In this document: one piece after another, positions 11,729-23,084 of the stretch | Layout: the number at the start of each line of letters is the position of its first letter | How positions within the stretch are numbered: the first letter of the stretch is position 1 | Assembly: GCA_024663395.1 (NCBI GenBank) | Contig: JANFAH010000002.1 | Location: 6,324,001 to 6,388,000, forward strand | Length of the DNA: 64,000 nucleotides | Direction of reading: 5' to 3' | DNA from: Pisolithus tinctorius | Lineage: Eukaryota; Basidiomycota; Agaricomycetes; Boletales; Pisolithaceae | The notes under the pieces: model-generated | Database searches by the model: none | What the model was told of the DNA's origin: nothing | What the model saw: only the letters and a program-made list of their open reading frames with translations | Program-made: the position numbers and the translations under genes

Positions 11729-12194
11729 TTGATTGATAACACTTGAAGTTGATCAGACTTGTTTTATCCTTAGGTTATTACAGACCTACTTGACATCTTA
11801 TGTTCAGTTTCATTGTCCTGTAAACCCTTACAAAATGTTGAGTTGTTTTCACCTCACATGAGCAAAATTTCGTGCAGTTGTCTTGAAGTCCACACTTTGT
11901 GCCTGGGTGACAAACTCAGTGTGCTAATGTCTCACAGTCTGTGTGTATTGTTTATGCTGTCTCTCCCTTTTTTTGCAGAAGCCACTTGCCACTGACATGA
12001 CTGCACTGCCAGTGCAATGCAGTGCCATGCTGATCTGCATTCCATGAGCTGGCAACATAATTTGTATAAAATGTAGATATGCATGCAGAAAATTATTGAA
12101 CATAGACAGTCCCCACACACAAGATGGCAAGTAGTGTGATGAGAAAACATAACATTCTAATGTGAAGGTAAATGCTTCTATTACTCTTGTCCCT
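11729..12194. other. Spacer, nothing recognised
   Basis: Low-CpG DNA without a convincing open frame, repeat or element end. Confidence 0.3.
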
Positions 12195-14095
12195 CACCTT
12201 AGTGGACCATATCTGAAGTAATGGTGTATCAGCACTGTTGGCAGGGTCAGATGATCCACTAACAATATAATGACTCCCAGCCTGTGATGAGTAATACTGA
12301 GAGTTCCTTGGTCAATTGGTCAGATGTCTGTCTATCAATAGACTCAATGACGTACATTGACAACTTGGACTGCATGAAGCTCTGTGGGCGATCATACATA
12401 TACATACAAGAGGCTGCCAATGAACTCACCTTTGCTGTGTTGTAGCCTCTGTGTCAGCTTGCCTGAGTGAATATCCCATAGCATTACTTGGCCATTGTCA
12501 CTGCCAGTGATAGCTACCAGGCCATCCAAACTAAGGTGGACTTGACAAATATGATTACATTGGATAGTCACCTGTAAATGACAAACATGATGCAAATGAC
12601 TGTTGGTTTATGTCAAGTTTGGGAAGTCTGGGTTGAGGCCAGACCAGAGGCTGAAGCAGGTGCAAGACTGAGGGGTCAGGGTCAGGGGTAAAGATGAAGG
12701 TACAGGAGGGTGGACTGTTTGGACTTAGCGACTGAGGCTACAGTGCTATTCCCTTGCATGGGTCTCAGTCCGAGTCCGAGGCCGAGGCGGGGTTATCAGA
12801 GTAAACTTAGTTGATTTCAGACTGAGAGGTACAGGCCGAGTATCTACAAGTTTATATACTAGAGTCAACTATAGTATGGAAACCAGTAATGCCAGTCTCA
12901 CAAAAATTGCTAAGGTGATTGGTAAGACAAGTATTAGTAAGGTATGACTAAGACGACAGAGACTGGGGACAGGACCAGGCAGGACTTAACCGAAATGACA
13001 CGCACTGCAAAGCAGTGCTTACCACACTAGACCAACTGGGGGTAGGTGGTTGATGAGGCTGAGTCCAGCCAGGGTCGAGGCATGACTGTGACAGTTTATC
13101 ACTGAGACAATAGATGTCAATGCCATCAGTGAGGTTCCAAATGAGAAATGTTCTTGTTTCTTCATGATATGCAGTAGCTCCTCTAGATTAGTACATAAGG
13201 TTTGAAGCAAAGGAACTCACAAGGTGAAAACTTACATGCAAGTCTGGATTTTATGGCTCCAGATCTGGTTCCATGGGTCAATGTTCCAAGCCACCCTAAA
13301 ATCAACAGTAAGGTTACATGCAAGCAATAAGTGAAAAAAGGTGGTACAGCTCTCGAGAGTCCAGATAAGCCACGATTAATGAATGCCTGTGGTTGAAGAA
13401 TTGGGCAGAAATTGGCAAAACAGGTGAGTGTGGACAATCGAAAGCAGGTTTGGCTTGCAGGTGAGACAGTGATACTAGAACCATTAGTATATGAATAAAA
13501 TGTGGCTTCAGGAAACTCACTTCCTCTGTCTGTTGAGATGTGGTAAAGGGTGATTTGGCCAAGCACAGTCACAATTAGAACATTGTGCATGTTGTCCAGC
13601 TCAGTGTACTCCACTGCACAGTTGAATACAGTTTCCATTGACACCCATTTGAATAGGAACTGAGTAGTATTCAACAGTATGTTGCAGAGAATGAAAGAAC
13701 TAACCTACTGATGCCTTGTTGAACCTCCACACAACCAGTGTGCCATTTGCACTGGCTGAGATGATGTAAGTCATTTCATGACAGATGTTGTCCACAACCA
13801 CTTGACTACCACCATGGCCCTTGCTTTGGTCTCAGTTTGTGAATAGCAGTCCCATTGCATATATCCCATACAGTGACCCGACCATCATCAGCTGTAAGTT
13901 GGATCAGGTGAGGATTGATTTCCTTCGATTGTTAATGAAACCCTCACCACCACTAACCAGGTAGTTCCCATCCTCTGAGAAAGAAGCAGAATTGATAGGA
14001 CCCTTGTGCCCTTCCAGTGAGCACTGTAAAGTGTACCACATCTGCATGGTTTCGCTAGTTTGTCCCTGGTCCATTGGTGAGGTAAAGTCTGGATT
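12195..14095 (-). pseudogene. Broken WD40-repeat protein gene with introns
   Basis: On the reverse strand, ordered exons encode successive WD40 blades: SLEGHKGPINSASFSEDGNY (near 14030-13960), DDGRVTVWDICNGTAIHKL (near 13890-13835), MTYIISASANGTLVVWRF (near 13785-13720), ELDNMHNVLIVTVLGQITLY (near 13600-13540), TRTFLIWNLTDGIDIYCL (near 13165-13110), LDGLVAITGSDNGQVMLWDI (near 12535-12475) and a last blade, GSSDPANSADTPLLQIW (near 12250-12200). The blades are in correct N-to-C order, so this was one gene. I recognise it as a WD40 family repeated in Agaricomycete genomes. Frameshifts between blades and an LTR in one intron show it is dead. Its role is unknown. Confidence 0.7.
12611..13093 (-). 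mobile_element. Solo LTR related to LTR-A (A6), 483 bp, TSD GTTTA
   Basis: The element begins TGTCAAGTTT and ends ACTGTGACA, with perfect 5 bp flanking duplications GTTTA at 12606-12610 and 13094-13098. It keeps more CpG (e.g. gtccgaggccgaggcgg) than the WD40 relic it interrupts, so it is younger. It resembles LTR-A in its ends and in the CCCTTGCATG..CTCAG block, but is shorter and diverged. It lies between two WD40 exons. Confidence 0.75.
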
Positions 14096-14397
14096 CAGGC
14101 TGAAAGTACCACATTGCTTTTCCCACACAACCTTATGCTTTGTGCTTCTTGCCTTTGATCTTTGAGTTACAGTTATAAGCAATGGACCTAAGTAAGATTC
14201 ATTCATTTGTCTCCCATCACCTTCTCTTCTCCTAACATTCTCATATCCTTCACAACTGTCATGAGGGTGCCTCATTACATATGGATTCATGGAAGTAGCA
14301 ACATGCCTTACTGCCCATACAGATGAGTGGAAGTAGATGTGAGTACTGCCACAAATCACTCACAAGTAGGGTCTAACTGGTGCATAGGTCATGCCGG

Positions 14398-16261
14398 TGT
14401 CACACACCAAAGGTGTTGTGGACATGGTTACAGCTGACTCTGCCTAACTTGTCGATGAGTTGTGCACAATGCCCATGCATGCAGATGAAGACTAAAGGCC
14501 TCATGCATAGAAAGACTGCTGGACGTTAACAGTCATCCTTTGCACAAGAATGAGTCATCAGTGCTAAAGAGAAAAGAGGAAGCAAGTTAAGCATGCATTA
14601 AAAGGTTTTTAGCACCCATGTATGGCATTCTGGTTTTCGTCGTATCTCCACCATTTCCAAAGATATCAACTCGGTTCTCACACTCGCTTAAAGTGCACAG
14701 CCCCATGATTCTTCCTTCCAAATTTGGAGAGGATCCTCACACCCTACACATTTCTACAGCACTCCATCCATCAGACACTCATTTCGCTAAGTCCATCAAT
14801 CATGGTCACCTCTTTGTCAATCATCTCGCTTGTCTCATTTGCCAGAGACAATGGCTACATATATCTGCCAGGCATTCCCACCAGCTTCTGTCCTGAAGCC
14901 CCCTGGTTTATCCCATCGTTGTCAGCCCTGTCTCATCCCATGCAGCTTGGTCCATGTGTTCTCCTTGTCAGTATGACTTCCAGAAGGACATTCTTTGGTC
15001 GCCTCAGGTCTGTCACTCAGTTAGAAAGGTCTTATGTGGTTGTTTCAGTCTCCCCAGTTGATGAAGCATATGGATCATTCCTCCCTGCTCCCTGCACTGT
15101 CTTTATTCCAGTCTTGTCTGTCATTCTTCCCACATTGCGACAGCTGCAGCATAGTCTACTGTTCTCCAGCATCCCTGATTGCATTCATGATGAGTATGAC
15201 ATGCATCTTGCCTTCTTACTGCAAGATCCAGCAGAAGATGTCCCCCCTTCTCCTCCTCCTCCTTCAGAGCCCCGTTCATGAAGTTTTTGTTAACTTTGCT
15301 GAGAGGATGAAAGGGTGGGAGACACAATCGTGTATGCTCCCATTGCCCCACAGACCCCCAATGCCCTAGCCCCTTTGACACCTGACTCATGCCCTTCAAT
15401 TCTGGAGTTAATACTTCCTTGTCTGGAAACACTGCCCATCTGTCATGCCATCTTTGGGTCTAGAGATGTCTCTGTTGAGGTCTAACTTGCATCGCCACCC
15501 CCTAATGTGACATCAGTGTGCTTACTCAGTTTCTGATTCTATTTGACTCGTTCTGTGATACTTTGACTATCCTTGACTCGTTCATTGCCAATACTTACCA
15601 ATCTTCTTTGCTTGCTTACCTTTCATTTCTTGCTTACTCATCATGATTACTCAGTCCTTACTCATTACTTACCAAGTGTTTGTGCCTTGTTTGTCACAAG
15701 CTGTGCCCCCCCCCCACAGTATATAAACCCCCATGTACTTAGCTACCCCCAAAGCAATCAAGAAGTGAATCAGAAGTAACTCAGAAGTCAGCTCAGCTCA
15801 GCATATCTCATCGTTGACAGTTGAGGCTCATTCGGAAGAGTCTATCTGTCTTCATTTGAATCATTGGTAGTTGAGGCTCCATCAAGGGTCTATCTACCTC
15901 TATTCATCATCAGCAGTATCATCAGTGCTTAGTCAGCAAGTTTGCTTAGTCACCCATCCACTCCTGTGTAACTCATCAATGACTTGTGCCAGGAGCATAT
16001 TCTATCAAAGTCCATTACTCCCAAGTCCTTTCGGCTGAACATCCCTGCTCTGTTCAGCATCCCCTTCTCAATCAGCATTCATTCATCCTCTCCTGCATAA
16101 CTCGATGACGACTTGTGCCAGGAGCACCTCCACTTGAAGTCTCCCCCACTTTAGGTTTCTCTGCCCTCCAGGTTCTGCAGAGGTAAACCACCACTCACTC
16201 ATATTTGTCTTTGGTGTTGGTTTTGGTTGGTTTTCACCACCTTTCCACACTTTGACTCACA
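14398..16261 (+). mobile_element. Long LTR-D copy D1, 1864 bp
   Basis: It starts TGTCACACACCAAAGGTGTT and ends CTTTGACTCACA, matching the D2 copy (52265-54074, reverse strand) over its whole length. A promoter-like TATA box (agtatataaacccc) lies at 15718-15731, in the last third, so the first ~1.3 kb would be U3. The flanking 4 bp are CCGG (left, 14394-14397) and CTGG (right, 16262-16265), a target duplication with one C-to-T change at a CpG. No internal retroelement genes are attached, so it is a solo LTR. Confidence 0.7.
14618..15281 (+). pseudogene. Broken copy of the LTR-D internal ORF
   Basis: This is homologous to the 220-codon frame on the reverse strand at 53223-53885. Conserved stretches include MYGI.VF..SPP at the start, VLLVSMTSRRTFFGRLRSV (near 14960-15010) and PDCIHDEYDMHL (near 15175-15205). 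Here the frame is split at least once, between about 14830 and 14900. It lies in the U3-like part of the LTR, upstream of the TATA box. Function unknown. Confidence 0.6.
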
Positions 16262-16442
16262 CTGGTTCATCAGCAATCATTTCCTTTATATCTGCCCTTA
16301 CTGGTTAATTTAATCATCACTGTTGATGAATATTTGGATGAGGATGTCAGTCATTTCTGATTACTTTGTGAGGTGGCCACTGATGCAGATGTTTCATTGC
16401 ACAGGAGGTTCCCATCCACCAACAAAATTTTCCTCTTCATGA

Positions 16443-17009
16443 TGGCAACTCAATGCCCAGTATTGCGAAGGCTACTATGATGCTGACCAACAATCCTGTG
16501 ATTGATGCTACTGAAAGTTCACAGACTGTGGCGACAAAATCCTTGTCAGATGCCTCTGGGAGTCAGAGAATTGAAAGGTATATTTCTGTCCCTACTAGAT
16601 GTTAATGCTAACTAACTACTGTGATTTTAGATATGCCTCACTCTCTGAAATTGGTATCCCACCTTGCCAAGAACAGAAGCTCTGTGGTATGCATGTCATG
16701 GTGGGCCATTATATATCAACTCACCAATACCCTTTGGAGTACCCCCCACAGTGTCCAAATGTGGAGAGTGGAGACCTACATGTTCATCACCACAGGGATG
16801 TCGGAGTTCAAGTATGGTTGCGAGAGAAAAACATGTGGATAAGTATAGCAGATGGCCATTGCCACCCTAGTCTGGTAGACTATCATCTCTTTGTTGGTGA
16901 TAGGGAACCCACTTGGGTAATGAGGAAGACTAGGTCAACATACAAAGGCAGGATGTGTGCTCGAGGCCAGAAGGAAGGAGCTGGGGATGCTGTAGCTACT
17001 CTGGCATAA
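16443..17009 (+). pseudogene. Two-exon relic gene, unknown repeat-associated family
   Basis: Exon 1 (to about 16577) reads SIAKATMMLTNNPVIDATES and onward. The intron (gtatat...ttttag, about 16577-16629, with CTAAC branch sequence near 16610) is followed by an exon encoding a His/Trp-containing domain (SGDLHVHHHRDVGVQVWL, EPTWVMRKTRSTYKG) to a TAA at 17007. The conserved intron and uninterrupted second exon suggest a real former gene. I do not know the function. Confidence 0.45.
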
Positions 17010-18011
17010 TACCTCATCCACAGAATGTCTACAATAGTTTGTCTCTTAGTTGTATTAGAACCTCCCCCCCTGCCCAAAACTGAGACTCATGACATGAGAA
17101 CTTATATTATCACTGCAATTTTTCATCAGTGAGGAATTCTGAGCTTGATTAGAAGGGACTCCACTGGGCCTTTGCCTGCTGTGTGTGATTTTGCATGGAT
17201 TACCAACCATATTATTCTCCAATCACTCTCCAGAGAACATTCAACTGCAATCACAGTCCCAGCCCATGCAATTCCACAGTAACCGCACATCAAATCTTTG
17301 ACTTTGATGCAGCTTTGCATAGCCAACCAAGGAAAGAGCAGGTGGCCTCTGGAAACCCAGCCCAAGGCATGGGAGTAACTACTTGAGGGGGTGAATGTAC
17401 TGTACTGATTGCCCCCCCCATGGAAGCCCTTGGATGGGATGGTGAAACATACAAGAGAGTTCAGGTCAGTTAAGAATGTGCTACAAGGCAGGTGTCTATC
17501 TAACTTCACCATAAAGGAAGGATTGCATGCTGTGTGCAGGCAATACTTAGACATTCATCAACTGTTCCATGAGCAGAACTCTGAGTCAGTGGAGGTAATT
17601 ATTGCAGCAGTAATTCTTCCCCCTGAAATATTGGGGCAATCCTTTGAAGACATCTTACATAGGTGAAGGAAAAGTTCGTAATTCTCAGTAACTATCAGGA
17701 TGCATAGCCTGCAAGAGACTTTGCTACAATGTACTTGAAAAATAAGGTTGGAGAGCGGTGGGCAAGGGAAAAGGGAAACAAATGACATTTATTCTCACTA
17801 CACATCTATAATGGAACTGTAACTATGCAGTGTAACCTGTGCCAGACATTTCAGTGTCAAAATCCAGCAGTGCTGTAGGCTGAATATCACCTGTATGTGA
17901 TGTGCTCGACATGCCAGGGGTGGGTGTGGGTGTGGTAGTGCTAGCAGACTGGGGCTGAGCTCTGGGATCTGATGCAGAGGTGGGACCAGAGCAGAAGGCA
18001 TAGGTACTCTC
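17010..18011. other. Spacer with weak open frames only
   Basis: A frame at 17409-17666 (+) has protein-like composition but no recognised domain. No repeat ends were seen. Confidence 0.3.
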
Positions 18012-19817
18012 TTAGATTCTGAGGCATTTTAGTGTACGAGATGGAAGACTGGCAAGCCATTTTACATCATCGCAATTGCAGGGAAGCCCAGGAGGTGCAG
18101 CGGCATTGTTATTGAACTTGTTGCTGTGAGGACGATTGTGCAGTTGGGTGCCAGATTTCTTCTGTTTGCCAATGGGAATCTTCGCATTCTCCTCAATGAC
18201 TTCATCTGCCTGCCACATAATCATGGCCAATGTCAGGCTTCTCCACTGAGGACATACATGTGGGTAATCAATTGTCCTTGTGTGCTCATCCTCAGATGCA
18301 TCAGAACTGACACCCTGTGTACCAAGGTACTCAACCAGGCAGATGTGCTTCTGTAATGTAGGGTGATCCACCACTGCTTTGAGATGTGATTTCAGAAGCT
18401 AACATAGGAAAGTAGTGATAAGTCTGCAGCTTACATCAATGAACCAGACTTACACAACCTTTCCTTGATAGGCATGCCAACTTTTGTAACTTCAGGTTCT
18501 GCCCCACCTTAGCCTTCATCGGGTCCCTTTGCTGTGCAACAACAACTTCCCTGTAGTGAGTCTTGATGTATGTGAAGTGAGTTTTGAAGGCATCTGAGAC
18601 CACCCCAAAGGTAAGGTAGCATTGTGGGATTTGTGAGGATGTGTACCAGCCATGAGTCATAACCTTGTCAATGAAGTCATCAGTAAATACTGAAATTGCC
18701 TCACAGTTGAAGGAGTCCCTGTCACCCATGCAATCCCACATGAATTTCATAGCAGTGACCTCAGGAGCACCAGGAAGGTTCCACTTTGTCTTTCAAGAGG
18801 GCACATTTAATGTTGGCCAGATATTTATAATCAGCAACACCAAGCAACCTGAGGGCATGGATATGAATACAGGTCTAAAATTGCACAAACCAATGTTCAG
18901 CACAGGGTGTGATGACTAGATGAGCACTCACCAAGAATTCTCTATGCTCCTGAATGTCCTTCACAGTAGCAGGGGCCCTGGGTTTGGATGGAATGAAATT
19001 GCACCAGGCTTTTACTGACTTGGGCTTTCATGGGGGGAACGAAGCACAAGCTTCTTTGGTATCTGCACCATTGTCAGATGACAGAGATGATGTAGTAGTA
19101 TTAGACATGGTAGTACCCGATTGCATCTGATTCTGGAGGGAGTGGATCTCCTTCATCAAAGTAGCTTGGGTCATAGCTTGTGAACATTCCAATGACGCTT
19201 GGAGGGTTTCCATACCACCAGAGAAGTACAATAGCAGTTGTGCAAGGTCGATGTTTGTTGCATCACCAGTTTCAGGTCTGCTGGGATGTGTGGTGTTTGG
19301 AGTTGTATATTGAGCTGGCGGACCACCTGAGGATGTTGCCATAGCTAGCTGTGTCGGTTGTATAGGGAGAGTTGCTGCCCCATTGATCACTCTGTGGACA
19401 GTAAGAAAGGTTAAAATAGGATTCTGATCAGTTCACATTCTCTCACCATAGAGAAGCCAGGAGGGTGCAGAACATCCTTCACTGGACCATGTAAGAGAGC
19501 CTGCTCATGGGTATCAATGAGGGGTCACACATAAGCATAAGGGCATGGACCTGGAAGCTGGTAGGTTGAGGGGTAGGTTCACAAGAGGAAGATTCACTGT
19601 GTGCTGGAACAGATGAGGTGCAAAATGGTGTGATTTCCCTGGACACTGGTGGAGTACATTCCTGTGCTGAAGATGGGGTCCCCTCCCATGACAAAAGACC
19701 ATCTTGTGCAGTTTGAGCATCAAATGAAGATGAAGATTCCTGTAAAATTTTTTCCAGGATCAATTGAAAGATTCTGCTGCCAATATATTCATGAACACAC
19801 TGACATCTGATCAGCAT
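18012..19817 (-). pseudogene. Spliced relic gene of an Agaricomycete repeat-associated family
   Basis: Read on the reverse strand: a Ser/Thr/Pro-rich first part (19817-19479), a second exon with coiled-coil features (19390-19028), a domain containing WDCMGDRDSFNCEAISVFTD (18750-18436), and a C-terminal block GVSSDASEDE..PQWRSLTLA...PPGLPCNCDDVKWLASL (18374-18012). I recall the GxSSDESxxE / WRS / GLPxNxYxxxWL pattern from many basidiomycete hypothetical proteins near transposons; its function is unknown. Exon junctions were not fixed. CpG depletion suggests a dead copy. Confidence 0.45.
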
Positions 19818-20237
19818 GGATTGCCTGGTTAATCACAGTAAGTAAGTTGAGCTGCGAAGCTCTAGCTTCATTTGCTTCTGCACTCCAATGTGCAGAATCA
19901 CTGGTTCTTGACAGCTTTGGCAGGAGCCATCCCTGCAACCAGTACATATCAGAGCCACACTTCATGGAAATCAATGAGACCATGCACCAGAATGTCATCA
20001 GGAGTCCCCACCATAATAAGGAGAATCACCCCAGTGTCTGTTCTTTGAAGAAACATCCATCGCCTCTTTGTGTACTGTCCTGCCATATGCATGTTTTTGT
20101 GGTAGAGACAAAGGTCAGATTTGGCCCAAAATGGAAGGAATTGGACTCATCCATGCATTAATAGGTTGGCATTGGGCTAGAATCAGACTCATACAAGCCA
20201 TACCTCATGAAGTTCTGTGGCCAGCCCTTGTCCAATT

Positions 20238-20672
20238 TGTTATGTTTCACCCCTGTTTTCTCTCTTTTCACTGTATGATTACCTTGTGTCTGATCTGTTG
20301 GACTATCTTTCCTTTTAAAGCCATCTTCCCTTTGATCCAACAGCTCACTAATTCCACCATTGGCATTATTAGCTTGTTACATGCCTAGGACATGTGTTGC
20401 TGTTGTTCAACCAATAGTGTAGTTGCCTCATGGTCCATTTCCTTGTAGTATTTAGTCTGCCAGCTCAAGTCCTGGAACCCCAGACTTGAGCTGCTCAATC
20501 ATATGCAGTGTTTTCAGAACTTTTCCCTCAGCGTCCCTTACCAGGACCACTCTTACAGGCATTGACCAAATCCTTTGTTGTTTACAAAGGTTACTGCAGC
20601 TGTTGCTCAGTAGAAACCCTCAGTCTGCAGCTGAGCTCCCTCTGTGCCTTCAACTTCAGTCTTAGCATAACA
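20238..20672 (+). mobile_element. Solo LTR-G (Ty3 family of 50456-59107), 435 bp, TSD CAATT
   Basis: It starts TGTTATGTTTCACCCC and ends TTAGCATAACA, matching the 450 bp LTRs of the Ty3 element at 50456 and 58653, including the inverted pair AGCTCAAGTC..GACTTGAGCT. Perfect 5 bp duplications CAATT lie at 20233-20237 and 20673-20677. Internal genes have been lost by LTR-LTR recombination. Confidence 0.85.
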
Positions 20673-20755
20673 CAATTCAGATGTAGTAGCAAATGGTTTG
20701 TAAGTGTACAAACTGACCCATGGCACACTATGGTCTACCTTACACATCTGGGTAC

Positions 20756-21468
20756 TGTCATGACCATGCATTCGTCATAGGTCTTTACTCACTCTGCAAC
20801 CTTGTCCGCCGGTCATTCACTCACTCCGCACCAACTCTGCCCACCTTCTATTGTCTACGAACCATCTCTGCTCCGACTGTTGTTGGACTTGTGTTTCTCT
20901 CCTACTGGACCGAGCGGTCCGTTCTCTGAGGGGTCATGTGACTACCTTCGCAGTCAGGTACTCCGCAGCGCGCTCACTGCATGGTCCAGCACCTGGACTA
21001 TTTCCTTTTCTGGATGTTCTGTGTTACCCATTCATATGTCTTCTGTCTACCCTTCATTCATCATCCAGGAAATTTTACTTGAAAATTTATGAGTCTCCGT
21101 ATGTCAGTTCCGATTCCGATTACTGTACCTCCGTACTAGTATAAAAGCATGTACTGTACTCTGCTGTTCTTCAGTACGAATATCAACTTAGTTCCTACTC
21201 CCTCTGATTCCATCTTCTGCCTGTCGGAGTACCTCCAACACTCCGCCTGTACTCTCCCTCTGAAATACGAGGGCTGAGATTGTGCAAGGGGGTAGCACAC
21301 GAGCTAAACCCGATGCCCTCACTCCGCTCCGCCTCTGTCTCAGCGGACTTTGTTCCTGCCACCACTCTGCTAGTCGGAGTTTCATTCTTCCCTGTCGGAC
21401 TTGCTTCCGAACCACTCTCTAGACCTTGTATAGCATCGGAGTTGGTCAGAGTAGGCACGGACTTGACA
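20756..21468 (+). mobile_element. Solo LTR-A copy A2, 713 bp, TSD GGTAC
   Basis: It starts TGTCATGACCATGCATTC and ends CGGACTTGACA, with perfect 5 bp duplications GGTAC at 20751-20755 and 21469-21473. A TATA box (AGTATAAAAGC) near 21137 gives the orientation. It keeps many CpG sites (ccgccggtcattcactcactccgc) unlike its flanks, which marks it as one of the younger insertions here. Confidence 0.88.
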
Positions 21469-21473
21469 GGTAC

Positions 21474-22015
21474 TACAAGTGAGTCCAGTGAGTCCTGTGG
21501 TCAGTGTCTGTTATCTTCAAAGCTAACTCAAGACAAAGGTTAGATCAGGCCTAATCAGACTCATGCATGCTGGCGATGACACCAACAATCGAAAAGGATT
21601 GAAAACTCATGGCAGGGCAACATGAGATTCCGATTGCATGTACATCTATTGTTCTTTGTCTTGACTAAAACACTTGAAAGCACTTGCAAGTCATCAACGA
21701 TTGGTGATTCAGCTCTGCTAGTCCATGCCCAGAATCAGACTCATACAAGCCATACCAGACCAGTGACCTGCAGTGTTCTACAGTCTATGGTCTACCTTAC
21801 ACATATGAGTATACAAGTAAGTCCTGCAGTTGGTGTCTGTTATCATGCTTTCGAAGCTAACTTGAGACAAAGATTGGGCCTAATCAGACTCATACATGCT
21901 GGTGATGATGCCAACAATTTTACTATGTGAGATGCTTGAAAGGAATTGAAAACTGATGGCAGGGCAACACAAGATTCCAATTGTGTGTATGTCTATCATT
22001 CTTTGTCTTGACCTA
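21474..22015 (+). repeat. Tandem duplication of a roughly 230-270 bp unit
   Basis: One unit, split by LTR-A2, runs from about 20729 to 21665. A second runs from about 21786 to 22012. Shared landmarks in order are TATGGTCTACCTTACACAT, TACAAGTRAGTCC, GGTGTCTGTTATC-type text, CAGACTCAT.CATGCTGG, CATGGCAGGGCAACA and TTCTTTGTCTTGAC. The duplication predates LTR-A2 because only one unit carries it. Confidence 0.6.
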
Positions 22016-22373
22016 GATAAATGCCCAATGGTCCCCCCATTCCAAGAAATAAAAGCACCTGTTTCTCCCCTTCAAATGAATTGTCCACTTTCGCTGCTTG
22101 TCCTAGGACAGTTGTTCTACTTCTCTCCCCCATTATGCACATTTCTCCCAAGCATTGCTCTCCACATTCCTCTCTCAGGTGTGCCTCTCCATGTTCCTCT
22201 CCTGGTTCCAGTGCTGCAGAAGCCAGCTCCCCTGTTGGGGACATTTTTGTGCAACAGGTAACATGCATAACAGCACTCTTGGCAGATGATATGAAACAGT
22301 CGTGTTTGGTGAGTAACAGTTCATCCTGTACCAAGGTGCATTCATATGACCTATGTCACAGGAGATGATTAAG

Positions 22374-22933
22374 ATGAAGGCTGCAGTATGCAGAGCCCAG
22401 AAAGCTCAAGCAGCCAAAGCACATTTATGGGAATCTCTTGAACAGGTACATTCACACAGTGGGCTATCATAGTATACTGACTTTCCACCCAGTTCAATGC
22501 TGTTAAGAGTGAGATTACCAAGTGTGGGATGTGCATGGACACTATGAATTGCCCTTTTGTGTGAGTGACAATGTTAATCTTACTGACTATGGCTGATGTG
22601 CAGACTATAGGTTGGTTGAATGCAGACATTCATACTGTTATGGATGCCTGAGGTTACACTTAGGTCAAGTGGTGTGACACTCCTGAGCACTTGAGGGAGC
22701 CATCAACTGCAGACCAACTGCACGAATTGATCGAGAATGAGCATATTTACTCACCACTCTACTACTGTCTGAGCTGCAAGGGGACTGTCCACTGCCAGCC
22801 AATTGAGGTCTATATATTCAAGGAGTTGATTGAAGCTGTTCACTCTGTTGCTGGGCTGCCAGATGACCTCATGGTGGAGGACCCACATATCAATGACTCT
22901 GATATTTGGGCTGATATGTTCTATATGAAATGA
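22374..22933 (+). pseudogene. RING-finger protein relic with introns
   Basis: Exons encode KAAVCRAQKAQAAKAHLW (to 22445), an intron 22446-22492 (47 nt), then ITKCGMCMDTMNCPF with the first RING cysteines, an intron 22561-22603 (43 nt), then LVECRHSYCYGCLRLHL with the Cys-His-Cys-Cys core, and IYSPLYYCLSCKGTVHCQP with the last cysteines, followed by an acidic end. Order and spacing fit a C3HC4 RING (E3 ubiquitin ligase type) and a family I have seen repeated in basidiomycetes. The reading frame slips once between 22660 and 22690. It lies next to the Tc1-ended palindrome. Confidence 0.6.
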
Positions 22934-23084
22934 GCCTAACTCTTCAATATATATATAGATGAATAGATCCACCATTAGTAGGATGTACCCATCGAGTCAA
23001 ACATCATTATGTAATGATACTAAGTAATATGGGTGAATTATCACCTTTTCCCAGTTATCTTGTGTTATCCTGTGTATGCTACTA

